DNA of 64,000 nucleotides, taken from assembly GCF_017591435.1 (NCBI RefSeq), contig NC_059258.1, forward strand, positions 5,821,071 through 5,885,070. Reading direction: 5' to 3'. The position numbers and the translations under genes are program-made. Under the pieces are notes generated by a model. That model was not told the DNA's origin. It saw only the letters and a program-made list of their open reading frames with translations, and did no database searches. Source of the stretch: Portunus trituberculatus (taxonomy: Eukaryota > Arthropoda > Malacostraca > Decapoda > Portunidae). Of the stretch, positions 1 to 11,705 are shown one piece after another. Within the stretch, counting starts at the first letter, position 1. Each line of letters begins with the position of its first letter.

Positions 1-102
1 CATGCATGTCAGAATGTGTCTCTATTGACTAATGAGTCATGAGAATTGTCTGATTATTATCGGTTGTAGTCTTGTGTTGACTTGTTCCTCTGATATTGAT
101 AG

Positions 103-281
103 GCTGAGGAAGCAGAGAAAGAAGCAAAGAAAGAAGAGAAAGAAAAATCAGAGGATGTCGAGATGAAGGACGTGTCTGAGGAAAAAAAGGACGAACAGAA
201 AGAAGAGGAAAAGCAAGACTCGGCTGATGCAAGTACAAAAGACAAAGATAAGGAAGAAGAAACTACCACAGCAGCAGCAGC

Positions 282-336
<55 letters not shown>

Positions 337-877
337 GAGAATGAGGCTGCAGGAGACAAAGAGAATAGTGTAGCTGTCAATGGAGAGGAGATGGACACAA
401 CACCAGGTAAAGCACCACATCTGCTCAGTGTGAAGTACTCTGGTCAACTGAGAATGTACCTACTGTTAAAATTTGTAGGAGGTTGCCAGCAGATCAGAGA
501 GAGAGGGGGGGGGATGGAGAGAATACGGCATAGAGGCTAGAAGAATTGCGTTTAATAAATGAGAGCATAGATTAACGTCACCACATCTTGCAGCACCAGA
601 GGAGACTCCACCTGCCGAGATGCAGCTTCCAATCCGCATCAAGGAAGAGCCAGTGGATGTGGAGGAAGAGACCACTGAGGGCATCACCAGTATGGTAAGG
701 TGCACACACACACACACACACACACGGTCACTACCATTGTTTATGTCAATTAGGCAGGTAGTTTTCATGGTTGCTTTGATTTTGCTTTGTTACTTTGTGG
801 GGTCTTGTGTTTCAAGAAGCTGGATGTAATGTGAAATGTTATGGGAAGATTTTTTTCATTTGGGATATAGTCTGTAA

Positions 878-933
<56 letters not shown>

Positions 934-1777
934 GATATTGAAAAAAAAAAAAAACACCTGTTTGCTTTGTCTTGCTTTTTGTGATTTATAGCAGATGCAA
1001 TTGTCATCACACACACATACATGCACACTGATTTTGTTACACAATGCATACTGATTTGTTGTGATTCTTAAGGAGATAGTGTGGAAAGTTGACTTGATAG
1101 CAGGTTATGCAAGTGGTGGTGACTTGGAAGACACACCAACACAAAATAGATCCCTTAGCATAAATCTTTTTGTATGTGTTCCTTTGAATGAGTCAGAGAT
1201 TCATGAATATTTCAGTTAGATTATACTTATTTACCTCAAGCAAGTTTCTAGTGTTTTTTTTTTTTTATCTTGCACCATCACTACTAGTTCTTGTTTTATC
1301 CCAGAGCATTGTCACCATATTCAATTTTTGTTGTTAGTAATAGTTTATGTGCCTAGTTTAAGCTTTTTAGTCATCTTGCTTCAGGCACTTCACCTTTTGA
1401 TGTGTTGGTTTCTCCTCATAATTCTGGCATGCTGTACCTGCAACACATCTGTCACACACTCACCTCCCAGCCATGTACAATCAATGCTTCTCTACATTGA
1501 CTGACATTGACGGTGGCATAGTGGATAAATTGGTGAGCGTGGGATTGGGCAGACGTCCTTGCATTGGTTCAAATCCCACCACATACTGCCTTGAAACTTT
1601 GCCATTTGTCAAGCGGTTTAAAGTTACCCACATGTCACCATGATACCCAGGTCCTTAGGTGGTGATATGGACCCTAATATGCCCACCACTATAAATGAAA
1701 TTACCTGCACCACTAATGGGTGGAAGCTGAACACTGCTTCCAATACTCTTCAAGTATACTTACAGGTGCTATAGGCC

Positions 1778-1857
<80 letters not shown>

Positions 1858-4234
1858 AAAGGGGAAAAAGATTAGTAAATGAACTCTATACATTCACATG
1901 ACTTTAATGCTTGCCCTCTTTTTGAAATTAAATTTGTTTTCTTTATCCATTAATTTTTCCAACATATCAAGGAAGTACCTATTATTTCAAACACACACAC
2001 ACACCATATCCCTTCACAAACCACACATTCTATCCTGCCTTTACGCAAGCCACACCATCTACAGTTTTATCTCCTTAAGTACTGCCTTCTGACCACCACC
2101 ACCACCTTTCCAACACCCATCCCTTCCTCCCATCTCTCCCTGGTGTATTGCCTGTGTGTAAGCATTCCTGCCCTCACCTGTCCCTCCAGCTGTCTTCCTT
2201 CGGGGGCGTCACCATCAAGCAGGAGATCAAGGAGGAGCCGGCCGATGATGTGTTTGACTCTCTCCCCGACCCCAACTTCCACGAGACTGGCGAGGTTAAT
2301 ATTGTGTGGATGTGTGTCTGTTGAGGTTAAGTATGCGTGTGTGAGTGACATTTTAGGGTGTGCGAGTGAGTGAAAGCTTGTATTCACGTCAGATTAGTGT
2401 TGTTGTTGCCTCTGATTCTGATGTCACTGATTTTCATGGTTTGATGATGAGGCTGATTCTTCACTTTAACTTAGGAAAAACTCAACAAATCTGGGGAAAC
2501 CTTGCAACTAACAAACTTCTTTATATAATTAGCTATATATAGTTAACTGGTAGACTTTTCCCTGTAACTCACTATATTTTCCTCTCCAACTTAAGAACCA
2601 GAAGATCTTAGAAAACATTGCTACTAATTAACTTCTCAATATAATCACTGTGGGGTTAGCTGGTGGTCTTTTTCCTGTAACTTACTATAATATTCTCCTC
2701 TTTAAGCACTCATTAGGTCTCAGAAAGGATTGCTATTAACTATCTTCAATATATAATTACTATAGGTTAGCTGGTGGTCTTTTGCATTAACTCACTATAG
2801 AAATGAAGACACAAGGGTTAGTTATCATCTCATAACACCATTAATGACTTTCCATCACGATTCAACACCGATTTCTGGCACTCACTAACTCCCAGCCCTC
2901 CCTCCCTCCGTCCCTCCACCAACATCCCCAAAAATCCACATTACTTTAGTTGGTGTGGTGTTTTAAGTTTCTCTTCAAAGATTAGTTTTGTTTGCTGTTT
3001 ATGTTCAAAAGTTTAGTGGCTGGCTTGTGATTTTGATTTGTCTTTGTTTTGCTTGTAGTGGTGGGATCTTAGGCTAGAAATGTGATGAAGTGCTTCCTGC
3101 TTCTTTGATCTCTGTGGTCCACTGGATCTTTAGTGTGTTGTGAATGTATCTTGATAAGAGCAAGTTTACATGTTGCCCTGTTTCAAGACGTTTTATTCTT
3201 TTGGCTGACTCTTTTGGCCTGTTTGGAGACTGGCATCTAAGTGGGATATTTTGTTTTTGTTTCCCTAGGCCCGTTCTTCCGATCTTACATGAAAAATAGA
3301 TAAATTAAGTTCGAGTTCTGAAATGGTTAAAGTGTGAATAATTAGTTGTTAGCAGGAAAGTACTTCAGTATCTTAATATTGGGTTTGTGGAATTGATTAT
3401 GTCAGTAAGAATATAACAGAAATCCTCACATGTATATAGTAATGATGAGAATTGCCTTCACCTTTTGAATATTCATGACTGTTCTTCATCTGTGTAACCA
3501 TAAGCCACTTGAGGGACTGAACTGCCCTGTCACTCCCTCCTCCTGCTAGTGATGTCTTTTGAAACCATACCACAAATTTGCAGCTCATTCTATTACACTT
3601 GAGGATCTGTGGCAGTCTAATTTTTAAGAGGACCAAGGCAACAGTCACTAACCACTAACTTAGAGAGTGACAAAAGGAGAACCAGAGATGTACACAAAAG
3701 GCTTTTAATTTTAACCCTTTCACTGCTAATTGTGACATCTTTCCTCAATTTTGATCATCCGAAGACATTTTGACTTCCACAGCTACCTCGAATCATTAAA
3801 CTGACTAAAAGTTGTAAAATCCAAAATGCAAAATTCTCTCTGATCCCTTCTTTCTTATAGATGTTTGCAAATGATTTATGCATTACTTCCATTAATTGTT
3901 TCTTGTTGCAGTGAAGGGATTAAATATTGTAATAGGCAGTAATGAGGGATTCTTTTTTTTATTTTTATTTTATTTTTTTATGTAAGAGGGTAAATCAATG
4001 TCTGTGTTAAGAGTTCCTGGTGGGTAAGTGATGAGCAGCATTGTGTCCCAAAGAGCTTATCTAGCACTTCTCTGTCTCAGGCTTAAAAATCTGCACCAGT
4101 TATGCCCTTTATCAAATTTTCTCTTGCAGGCAAACATTCTTTATTACTGCACCTGTGTTGAAACTGCTCTCTCTTTTAACACTTGTAATGAATTTAGTAA
4201 TAGTAGTTTTGAGCTTTGTATGTGTGGAATTGTT

Positions 4235-4322
<88 letters not shown>

Positions 4323-4615
4323 ATAAATTGATCAGCATAATGGATCAAGTGGATAATGAGAAACTGATCCTGAGAAAAGAATATGACATTCGAAGCACAA
4401 GATCACATAGTAAAAAACTGAGGAAGGGAAGATGTCTGAGAGATGTTAAAAAATATAGTTTTCTGCAAAGATGTGTTGAGACTTGGAACAGTTTGAGGGA
4501 AGAAGTGGCATCAGCAACGAATATGCATAGTTTTAAAGAAAAATTGGATAAGTGTAGATATGGAGACGGGGCCACACGAGCATAAAGCCCAGGCCCTGTA
4601 AAGCTACAACTAGGT

Positions 4616-4658
<43 letters not shown>

Positions 4659-5572
4659 ACTGTAACTACCACCACCTTATTATTTGACCCTGACCGCCAC
4701 ACCTCTCCTGCCAGTGTACGGAGGAGGCACTGCAGACCGAGGAAGGGGAGGGCAGGGCGTCGGAGGATGACATTGAGGAGATGGAGCAGCTGTGGGAGCC
4801 TTCAGTAGTGTCGGTCAATGCTGCTGAGACAGACATTGCCAGTTCCATTGACGGGAACATGGAGTTGACAAGCCCCACTGAGGTAACAACACGACCAGCC
4901 ATCACCAAGATCAAGCTCAACATTTCCAAGCCCATCGTGAGCAATTCCAATAGCAGCAACGCCAATAGTGACGCCGTAAACAATAACAACAATGAAGATG
5001 ACGGGGAGCGCAAGAAGAGAGGTAAGATGCATTGTGTTGTCTCTTGTCCTACTTTGTTTTTTTATTCTCCATTGACTAACATATGTTGGACTTGCTTTTG
5101 AAAGAGTGTGTTGTGTTTTATATCATATGTTGAAGAAATTTGTCATTGTTTATCATTTCATTCAGTATCATTGATTTGTTGTTTAAGATTAGGCTATTGT
5201 ATTAGGCTGGACAGGGACTAGGTTTTATTATAGTAAAGTTGTAAGAGAGATAGCAATGTGTAGAGGCACCAAGGAGACACCAGAAGTCAGTGATGCGAAC
5301 TCTGCTGTGTAAGTATAGGAGTGTGGCAATGTGCAGGTGAGAGACAGGCAGTGAGAGTGTGTGTATGTTTAGGGTTCCATGGAGGGCTATCATCCAGTGA
5401 CAATGGTTGTTTAGTGTGGTGAGTGTCACAGCACAGCACAGCGTGATGGAGAGACTGTGTTGCATCACAAACACACCATTTGAGTCTGGAACCCTCAAGT
5501 AATGTGGTGACGATGTTAAATTTAACTGTGTACATTGGCTTGATTATGTCTTGCTTTAAAATCAACATGAAC

Positions 5573-5636
<64 letters not shown>

Positions 5637-6222
5637 AGGAAGACCTGGAGCTAGTGACAGAAGCTGGAAGGACAAGAGGACATGTAAAGATGGAAAAGTG
5701 GAATGCATTGAGTGATAAAGTTGTTACAGCTCATAATGTGCATAACTTTAAAGAAAAATTGGATAAATGGAGACATGACACTATGAGCCCCGCTCGAACC
5801 CTGTACAATACAACTAGGTAAATACACACAAACACACACGCCCGGTAGCTCAGTGGTTAGAGCGCTGGCTTCACAAGCCAGAGGACCGGGGTTTGATTCC
5901 CCGGCCGGGTGGAGATATTTGGGTGTGTCTCCTTTCACGTGTAGCCCCTGTTCACCTAGCAGTGAGTAGGTACGGGATGTAAATCGAGGAGTTGTGACCT
6001 TGTTGTCCTGGTGTGTGGTGTGTACGTGGTCTCAGGCCTGTCCGAAGATCGGAAATAATGAGCTCTGAGCTCGTTCCGTAGGGTAACGTCTGGCTGTCTT
6101 GTCAGAGACTGCAGCAGATCAAACAGTGAAACACACTACCTCAGGGACTGGCAACTAAGTGGGCCTTTTGTCTTTTTACTTCACATTTTTGTTGTCATTT
6201 GCTCTAATTTCCCCTCGTACAT

Positions 6223-6300
<78 letters not shown>

Positions 6301-6483
6301 TTCTGCCTTCCTCTGCCAGATGCACTCAACTCCAGCAGCATAGATGAGGAAGTGGAGGAGTTTGTCCCGCCACCGTTCACTGTGGACCTGGAGCTCAAGC
6401 CAGCTTTCCGGAATGTGGAGCTGACAGAACAACCCATCCTGCAGCAGGGAGTGGAGGCATCTGGTCTGTGCTCCATCATGTGA
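103..6483 (+). CDS. 3' part of an acidic nuclear-type protein gene, unrecognised, with IKxE motifs and terminal CaaX box
   Basis: Five exons join in one frame: 103-406, 594-694, 2190-2294, 4715-5021 and 6320-6483, with GT/AG at each junction; the 5' end lies outside the window. The visible protein starts with a Lys/Glu-rich stretch, then a run of about 18 Thr encoded by an ACA repeat (about 283-336). Next come IRIKEEPVDVEEE and IKQEIKEEP, both of the psi-K-x-E type seen at SUMO sites, then an acidic segment, an Asn-rich stretch and KKR. The last exon encodes EEVEEFVPPPFTVDLELKP and ends GLCSIM-stop. CSIM fits a CaaX prenylation box. Composition suggests a nuclear or chromatin-linked protein, but I do not recognise the family. 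Introns hold a SINE-2 copy with (AT)n (1512-1855), a TTAA element (3711-3923), LINE-A pieces (4319-4617, 5633-5823), a SINE-1 copy (5839-6130) and several AC arrays. Splicing is well supported; function is not. Confidence 0.75.
283..336 (+). repeat. Coding (ACA)n microsatellite
   Basis: In-frame ACA codons give about 18 consecutive Thr in the first gene, preceded by GCA codons (Ala). Confidence 0.9.
882..930. repeat. (CT)n microsatellite
   Basis: About 24 CT units in an intron of the first gene. Confidence 0.95.
1512..1782 (+). mobile_element. SINE-2 copy 1, tRNA-related, ending in (AT)n
   Basis: GGTGGCATAGTGGATAAATT resembles box A and GGTTCAAATCCCACCAC resembles box B plus acceptor. The body includes ATGATACCCAGGTCCTTAGG and ends GGTGCTATAGGCCATAATAT, running into (AT)n. 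Confidence 0.75.
1783..1855. repeat. (AT)n microsatellite at the SINE-2 3' end
   Basis: About 36 AT units starting at the SINE-2 end. Confidence 0.95.
3711..3923 (+). mobile_element. Second TTAA-flanked MITE type
   Basis: TTAACCCTTTCACTGC at the left and GCAGTGAAGGGATTAA at the right are imperfect inverted termini bounded by TTAA. The interior is unlike the 10943 family. Confidence 0.6.
4237..4318. repeat. (AC)n array left of LINE-A
   Basis: About 40 AC units abutting the LINE-A fragment at 4319. Confidence 0.95.
4319..4617 (+). mobile_element. LINE-A 3' fragment (subfamily 1) in an intron of the first gene
   Basis: Encodes the C-terminal end of a non-LTR retrotransposon ORF2, including KLRKGRCLRDVKKYSFLQRC, ETWNSLREEV and HSFKEKLDK. 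It is nearly identical to 17800-18100 and is truncated at the 5' end. It ends CTACAACTAGGTAAACAC directly into (AC)n, and an AC array of about 80 bp precedes it. Confidence 0.85.
4618..4658. repeat. (AC)n array right of LINE-A
   Basis: About 20 AC units directly after ACTAGGTAAAC. Confidence 0.95.
5576..5632. repeat. (AC)n array left of LINE-A
   Basis: About 28 AC units abutting LINE-A at 5633. Confidence 0.95.
5633..5823 (+). mobile_element. LINE-A 3' fragment (subfamily 2), internally deleted
   Basis: Matches 16320-16593 (KEDLELVTE, AGRTRGHVK, EKWNALSDKVVTAHNVHNF, KEKLDKWRH) but lacks the segment corresponding to about 16379-16437. It ends ACAACTAGGTAAATACACAC. A (AC)n array of about 57 bp lies on its left, and short AC sequence leads into a SINE on its right. 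Confidence 0.85.
5839..6130 (+). mobile_element. SINE-1 copy 1 (tRNA-derived), full head and body
   Basis: The head at 5839-5911 folds as a tRNA: 7-bp acceptor stem, GCTCAGTGGTTAGAGC D-arm, anticodon loop TTCACAA (CAC), T-arm with GGTTTGATTCC box B. A non-tRNA body follows, with AGCCCCTGTTCACCTAGCAG and GATCGGAAATAATGAGCTCT, ending CAAACAGTGAAACACAC. A LINE-B-like tail (GGGACTGGCAACTAAGTGGG, 6143-6222) and then (AC)n come next. Confidence 0.88.
6140..6224 (+). mobile_element. LINE-B-type tail next to SINE-1 copy 1
   Basis: GGGACTGGCAACTAAGTGGG, a T-rich tract, and CCCCTCGTACATAAAAC before (AC)n. This is either a separate insertion or the LINE-derived end of a composite SINE. Confidence 0.6.
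6225..6298. repeat. (AC)n array before the last exon of the first gene
   Basis: About 36 AC units ending about 20 bp before the acceptor at 6318-6319. Confidence 0.95.
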
Positions 6484-7455
6484 GGCCACCAGTGTCACAG
6501 AGGGTGGACTAGTTGGTGCTGGTGGCTGGATGAGGAATATAGTGTTGGTGAGGTGGAAGGTGGAGTGCATTGTGGTTCCTGGCGTTAGTGGAGTCACTGA
6601 GTTGGTGCTGTGATTTATGTGTCTGTTGCTCTGTTGGTTTGAGAAATTTTGCATTAGGTTTGTATTTTATGGTGTGTAGTGAAGGCAACGAGTGTTCAGC
6701 GACATTACCTGAAGGTGGTTGGGAGTGTTACAGGCTGGTGAGGCGGTGAAGGGAGTGAAGGCAAGGCTGCAGCTCCCTTGGCTTCATCTGATCCTTGTCT
6801 TGGTGGCACATCAGTGTTGTGCCTACAGAGGGTAATGTTCAGTCTTGCACATCCTTCAAAATAGTAACATATCTTACAGTGGGAAATTCAGAAAAAAAAG
6901 AAAAAAAATCTCAGGTATGTTTTCTCTTATAAATATGAAGTCAAGTATAACTCAATACAATCTTTTATACTCTTGCTAAAAACATCTCTTCTTCTTCTTG
7001 AAATTTCTCTGACACTTCTTTGTCTGCTTGAGTTATGAATCAAAAGTTCTTCTTTTAACTCTTCTCATCTCACATACTTTGTAACCTGAATCACTTTCAT
7101 TTATTTTGACACTGGTAAGAGCCTCCCAGCAGGCCAGCCTCCCGACCAGCCTAGACACTGCACTACTACAACTTATTCCACACTGGCCCTACCTTCCCTG
7201 GTGAGCAGGGTGGGGTGAGTGGCGGCGGGGTGGCTGTCGTCTGCCCAGATCATAATTTCTCAAGAAGGCGCCCGGAGTGTGGACACAAGGCACGGGCCGC
7301 CCCTCCTCTGGGTCGTCCAGAACACAGGATGCTGTGTGAGTGTGGCTCAAGTTTGTAAACTAGTATTAGCAGGATATATATCTAATATATATATCTAGTT
7401 TTGTATATTTGTATATGCATATTGTAAAATAAATTATATTTTCTTAGTTTCTTTC
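6484..7455 (+). other. Probable 3' UTR of the 103-6483 gene with poly(A) signal
   Basis: No coding exon follows the TGA at 6481-6483. An AATAAA lies at 7428-7433 and a second at 7591-7596, so the transcript probably ends near 7450 or 7610. The stretch is otherwise unremarkable sequence. Confidence 0.5.
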
Positions 7456-7915
7456 CTTCATTTCACCTGTGGCAGGATGCAGTTAATTCTGTGCATTGCT
7501 ATGATAGTAGTTGATGTTTGGCATTGAGTAGTACTATTATGACAATTACATTATGCTGACCGTGTGTAAGACAACCCATTAAAGTCTGGAAATAAAGAGG
7601 TTCTTGTTTCATTCAGGCTTGCCCTCAGCATCATATTATACTCCCCATGCTGTGCCTGAAGGACACTTCTCTATGTTGTCAGGGCAAGGGTTGCTGTATT
7701 GGCTTGTAATAAATGCAGTGTTTCAACATTGTGTTTTTGTATCCTTCACTACAGCTAGGTTAAATGCAATACACTTGTCTTTATCATATTAAAAAAGGTA
7801 CAGTTTTTCCCCATGATGAGAGTCATGGTGTGGAGACATTCATCTGGCTGGGCCTGAGTGGTGACAACATGGTGTGTGTCAGTGTGTCATGACTCGCTGG
7901 GCCTGAGTGACTTTT

Positions 7916-8215
7916 TAATATCCTGGCCAATAGCGCCTGTAGGTAACTTTAAGAGTATTGGAGGCACTGTTAAGCTTCCACCCATTAGTGGAGCAGGCAA
8001 TTTTATTTATAGTGGTACCCATATTAGGTTCCATATCACCACCCAAGTGCATCTTTGGTGTAACCATCTGGCACCTGGGTATCATAGTGACATGTAGGGA
8101 ACGTTAAACCACTCCACAAATGGCAAAGTTTTAAGGCCGTACTTTGTGGGATTTGAACCTACGTATGGATGTCTGCCTGATCCCATGCTCACCACCTTAT
8201 CCAATACACCACTGC
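7916..8215 (-). mobile_element. SINE-2 copy 2, minus strand
   Basis: Reverse complement of the element at 1512-1782. GTGGGATTTGAACCTACGTA is the box B region, GCACCTGGGTATCATAGTGA and CCACCCATTAGTGGAGCAGG match the body, and GGCCAATAGCGCC is the 3' end. Confidence 0.75.
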
Positions 8216-8697
8216 CTCCCTGCCTCCCTTGTGGTGGTGGTGGTGGCGGCAGGTCTGGAGCTCATGTGTGTCTGTACTACTGCCCCTGCACTGAGAGGAA
8301 ACAGGAAAGCTGGATCAGTCAGGTAGCATACATACTGTATAATAGGAGCAGGTTTATAGTTATATGCTTTATTTAACTATTTATTCATTTACTATTATTT
8401 TGCCTGGAATTTTTTCATTTGTTTATTTTATTTTATTAATCTATTTGTTTTGCTTTGCATGGATCATCAATAGCTAGCTGCCCAAATGATATTCATAATA
8501 TTCATTACTATTATCATTTGTAGTAGTAGTAGTAATAATAGCAGTACTATGGCTAGTAGTAGTAGTAATAACAGTACTATGGCTAGTAGTAGTAGTAATA
8601 GCAGTACTATGGCTAGTAGTAGTAGTAGTAGTAATATATGGCTATATTAGTTGTAGCCATAGCTGGCTAAAATAATGAAAAGAAAAGAATATATATT

Positions 8698-8699
<2 letters not shown>

Positions 8700-8765
<66 letters not shown>
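8700..8765. repeat. (AT)n microsatellite
   Basis: About 32 TA units. Confidence 0.95.
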
Positions 8766-8767
<2 letters not shown>

Positions 8768-8978
8768 TGGAGAATCAATACTCGAGCTTAATTAGTTGCA
8801 AATGGTTGTTCAAGTATCAAAAAGTTCTACTATTGATACCTATACATCGCAGGTAATTCGTTTTAATATTAGCAAAACCTTAACTTTATAAAGATTTCAA
8901 TGTATTTTTTTTTATTTGTACATATATTGTAAGTACTTGTAATGGATAAAGTAGAAGAGGAGAGGAGGAAGGTCAGCG

Positions 8979-8980
<2 letters not shown>

Positions 8981-9022
<42 letters not shown>
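8981..9022. repeat. (AT)n microsatellite
   Basis: About 21 TA units. Confidence 0.9.
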
Positions 9023-9027
<5 letters not shown>

Positions 9028-9218
9028 CCTTCTCAGCCTTGGTTACTCACTTCGACTGGCTGCGTCAGTTTTGATGTCAAGGGGTCCGGAGCACACAGGA
9101 GCACACCAACACGAGGCACACAATGGCCGGTAATGGCGGGCAACGCCGGACAGAGAAACACCAGCTTACTCACGTCCTTTACTGAGTCCTCAGTTCACAG
9201 TACATCACAGGGCAGCCT

Positions 9219-9251
<33 letters not shown>

Positions 9252-9715
9252 CGTTCCCAGGGGCGGGCACAACAGCAGGCAACACGTCTTAATTAAAGAG
9301 CGTGCGTCTCACCATCTTGCCTTGCACATGCTCTCTTGCAGAGCCACATTGCACTGAGGGGAGAGTCACTCTGAGAGTGGCAGCTGTTTCGTCGAACGAC
9401 GATTTGCGCAAGCTTCTTCTTTTTATTTATTTATTTATTTTTTTTTTTCTGGGGTCCCAGATGTGTTCTTTTTCCCTCACCAACTCTAACATCTCTTTAT
9501 CTGGAGACCACATTTTCAAAGCCTACTCCGTGATGTCACGACGTAAATAAAGTCGTAGATCGACTACCAACATGTTGGTCTTCTTTTGCGACTGCTTTCT
9601 GCAGTCGCTAGGCACCGATTTTGAGTCGGAAACTCTACGTACGTAAAATTTCAGTCGCAAATTGACACATGTGAACCCGCTTTAATAATATAGACTACCT
9701 GCAAAAACAAAAAAA

Positions 9716-9752
9716 TAAATAAATAAATAAAAATAAATAAATAAATAAATAG

Positions 9753-9842
<90 letters not shown>
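9716..9842. repeat. (AAAT)n then (AT)n compound array
   Basis: AAATAAAT units followed by about 42 AT units. Confidence 0.92.
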
Positions 9843-9843
<1 letters not shown>

Positions 9844-10942
9844 TCACATGTGAAAGATAATTACATAGACCTCAAGCGAAATAGAATTACTTGTAGGATA
9901 GACGAATTACTATATAACATAAGATAATCAAATGGACCTCTCAGTCTGGAAGTGGGAAGTGGGGTGCGAGGGGGCGGTAGAGACATGTCCTCCACGTCTC
10001 CACCACACTCAATCAACGCCCATGATAATGTAAAATGTCAACTTTACCCCCCTCTCCTATGTGTGTGTGTGTGTGTGTGTGGCTGAGCTGCCACCAAGGA
10101 AGCGCCGCAAGTCTGGCAACACTGTCTGATGTAAACAAGAGAGAGAGAGAGAGAGAGAGACTACCTGCACTGCCTTCATTACAGGTAAGTTGCAAAGATA
10201 ATAATGATATGATAACACCAATTAATCCTCTCGGTCTTCTTTTCTCACCTGCGTTGTAAAGCAGTTCATTAGATTGTACCTGCGTTTATTCGTATTTTTC
10301 TTGGTATTAGCAATTAATGGTTTGAATAAAAGTGTTCTTGTGTGTTTTGCCAAGTTAAGAATGGTAATATGTGTTGGAAATGTGTAGTTATGTCAAGTAT
10401 TTCTGGAGTGATGTTATTTTGTGGCTAGTTCTTCATTATTAATTTTCGGCAGCACCCCACACCTGTTTGTCACTAATTACATCGTGTTGCCTCGCGTGTG
10501 TTCTGGATGGATGTAGAGTCCAATTAGGTCAGCCAAGCCATAACATTGTCATTCTCCAGGTAAGGTGGTAAGAGGCGGTATTTAATTACTTTTAGGTAAG
10601 GCAGTAAAAGGTGGTATTTAATTATTTTACTTTTCCCTATCCCTGAAAAAAAAAAGGATGCCACCAGATCGAAATATTGTAGAGGTTAGAAGCCAAAAGG
10701 GAAAAGAAAAAAAGATAAATAGTACTGTAATATTTCTTAACATTTATTCTACCTTTCCCTACTCATTTCACACAAAATGAAAAAATAAAACACTTCCACT
10801 AGATCAAAATGGGTTAAAAGCTGAAAAAAATAGAAAATATGACTATGCGACTCTTTTTAACACTTGCCATATATAATTTTCATTGAGCTGAACACTTGGC
10901 AGAAGGTTAGTTAGGTCAAATGAGTGTGATTTTGAAATATTC

Positions 10943-11156
10943 TTAACCCCTTCAGTACTGGGACACATCTTTATCTTGAGATTTGTATACCATTAGACCA
11001 TTTTATTGACATTAGGAAGGGTCTGTGGAGGTCCAAAGATTAATGGCCACAGTCTTCACTATTTTAATCCCTTACATAAGTTTCTGAAGCTGTATAAAAT
11101 AATCAAATAGTAAACAGAATGAATAACAAAACGTGTTATGGTACTGAAGGGGTTAA
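10943..11156 (+). mobile_element. TTAA-flanked MITE, copy 1
   Basis: TTAA-CCCCTTCAGTACTGGGAC at the left and GGTACTGAAGGGG-TTAA at the right form inverted termini. The interior has GACATTAGGAAGGGTCTGTG and CACTATTTTAATCCC. The TTAA target duplication is the hallmark of piggyBac-type elements; no transposase is present. Confidence 0.8.
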
Positions 11157-11444
11157 CTGCTCGGTCATTAAGTTGTCGGAATGGCAGAGGAGCAGCCTTG
11201 AGGTGTTTCTAAGAAGCTAAGGCCCCTGTGGTGTTTTGCCTAATTATTTTTCACCTAATTTAGGTTTTCAGGGGAGTAATCTCATAGTATCTCATCTCTG
11301 TATCCAATATCCAGTTTCTTCTTCAAAGCATGGACAGTTTTGTGTTTCTTTCCTCACTAAGCTTATATCAAACATCTATTAGAAAACTATACATATTCAT
11401 TTCTTTTTTGCAATTTTCTTCCTCCAACTTCATGCTGTGTCATC

Positions 11445-11445
<1 letters not shown>

Positions 11446-11507
<62 letters not shown>
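11446..11507. repeat. (GT)n microsatellite
   Basis: About 30 GT units upstream of TTC5. Confidence 0.95.
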
Positions 11508-11509
<2 letters not shown>

Positions 11510-11624
11510 ACTTTTGGTGTTGGCTAGGTTGTGATGTAGTTATGAAAGTTTTGTTAGTAATATAGTGACGACTGCAGCAAGGTATTTTTTTACTTTTTTT
11601 ATTCCATCTTATTCCATTTTTCTA

Positions 11625-11705
11625 TATTTTTCATTTAGGAGAAGCACCAACCAAGGGCAACAAAGCAGCAATATAAAGAAGACCCACTGAGGTGCCAGTC
11701 CACAG
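11625..11705 (-). mobile_element. LINE-B-type tail fragment, diverged
   Basis: Contains CCAAGGGCAACAAAGCAGCA and GACCCACTGAGGTGCCAGTC in the reverse-complement orientation. Confidence 0.5.

Noticed and set aside
3217..3280. Another LINE-B tail (AGACTGGCATCTAAGTGGG)
   Set aside because: Only the first 20 or so bases match and the rest of the tail is missing; too weak to annotate.
5839..5911. tRNA-Val(CAC)-like gene
   Set aside because: The cloverleaf continues into a non-tRNA body repeated at four other loci, so it is a SINE head.
9360..9690. Possible DNA-transposon remnant with GTCG/CGAC-rich inverted pieces
   Set aside because: Ends and target duplication could not be defined, and no second copy is seen.
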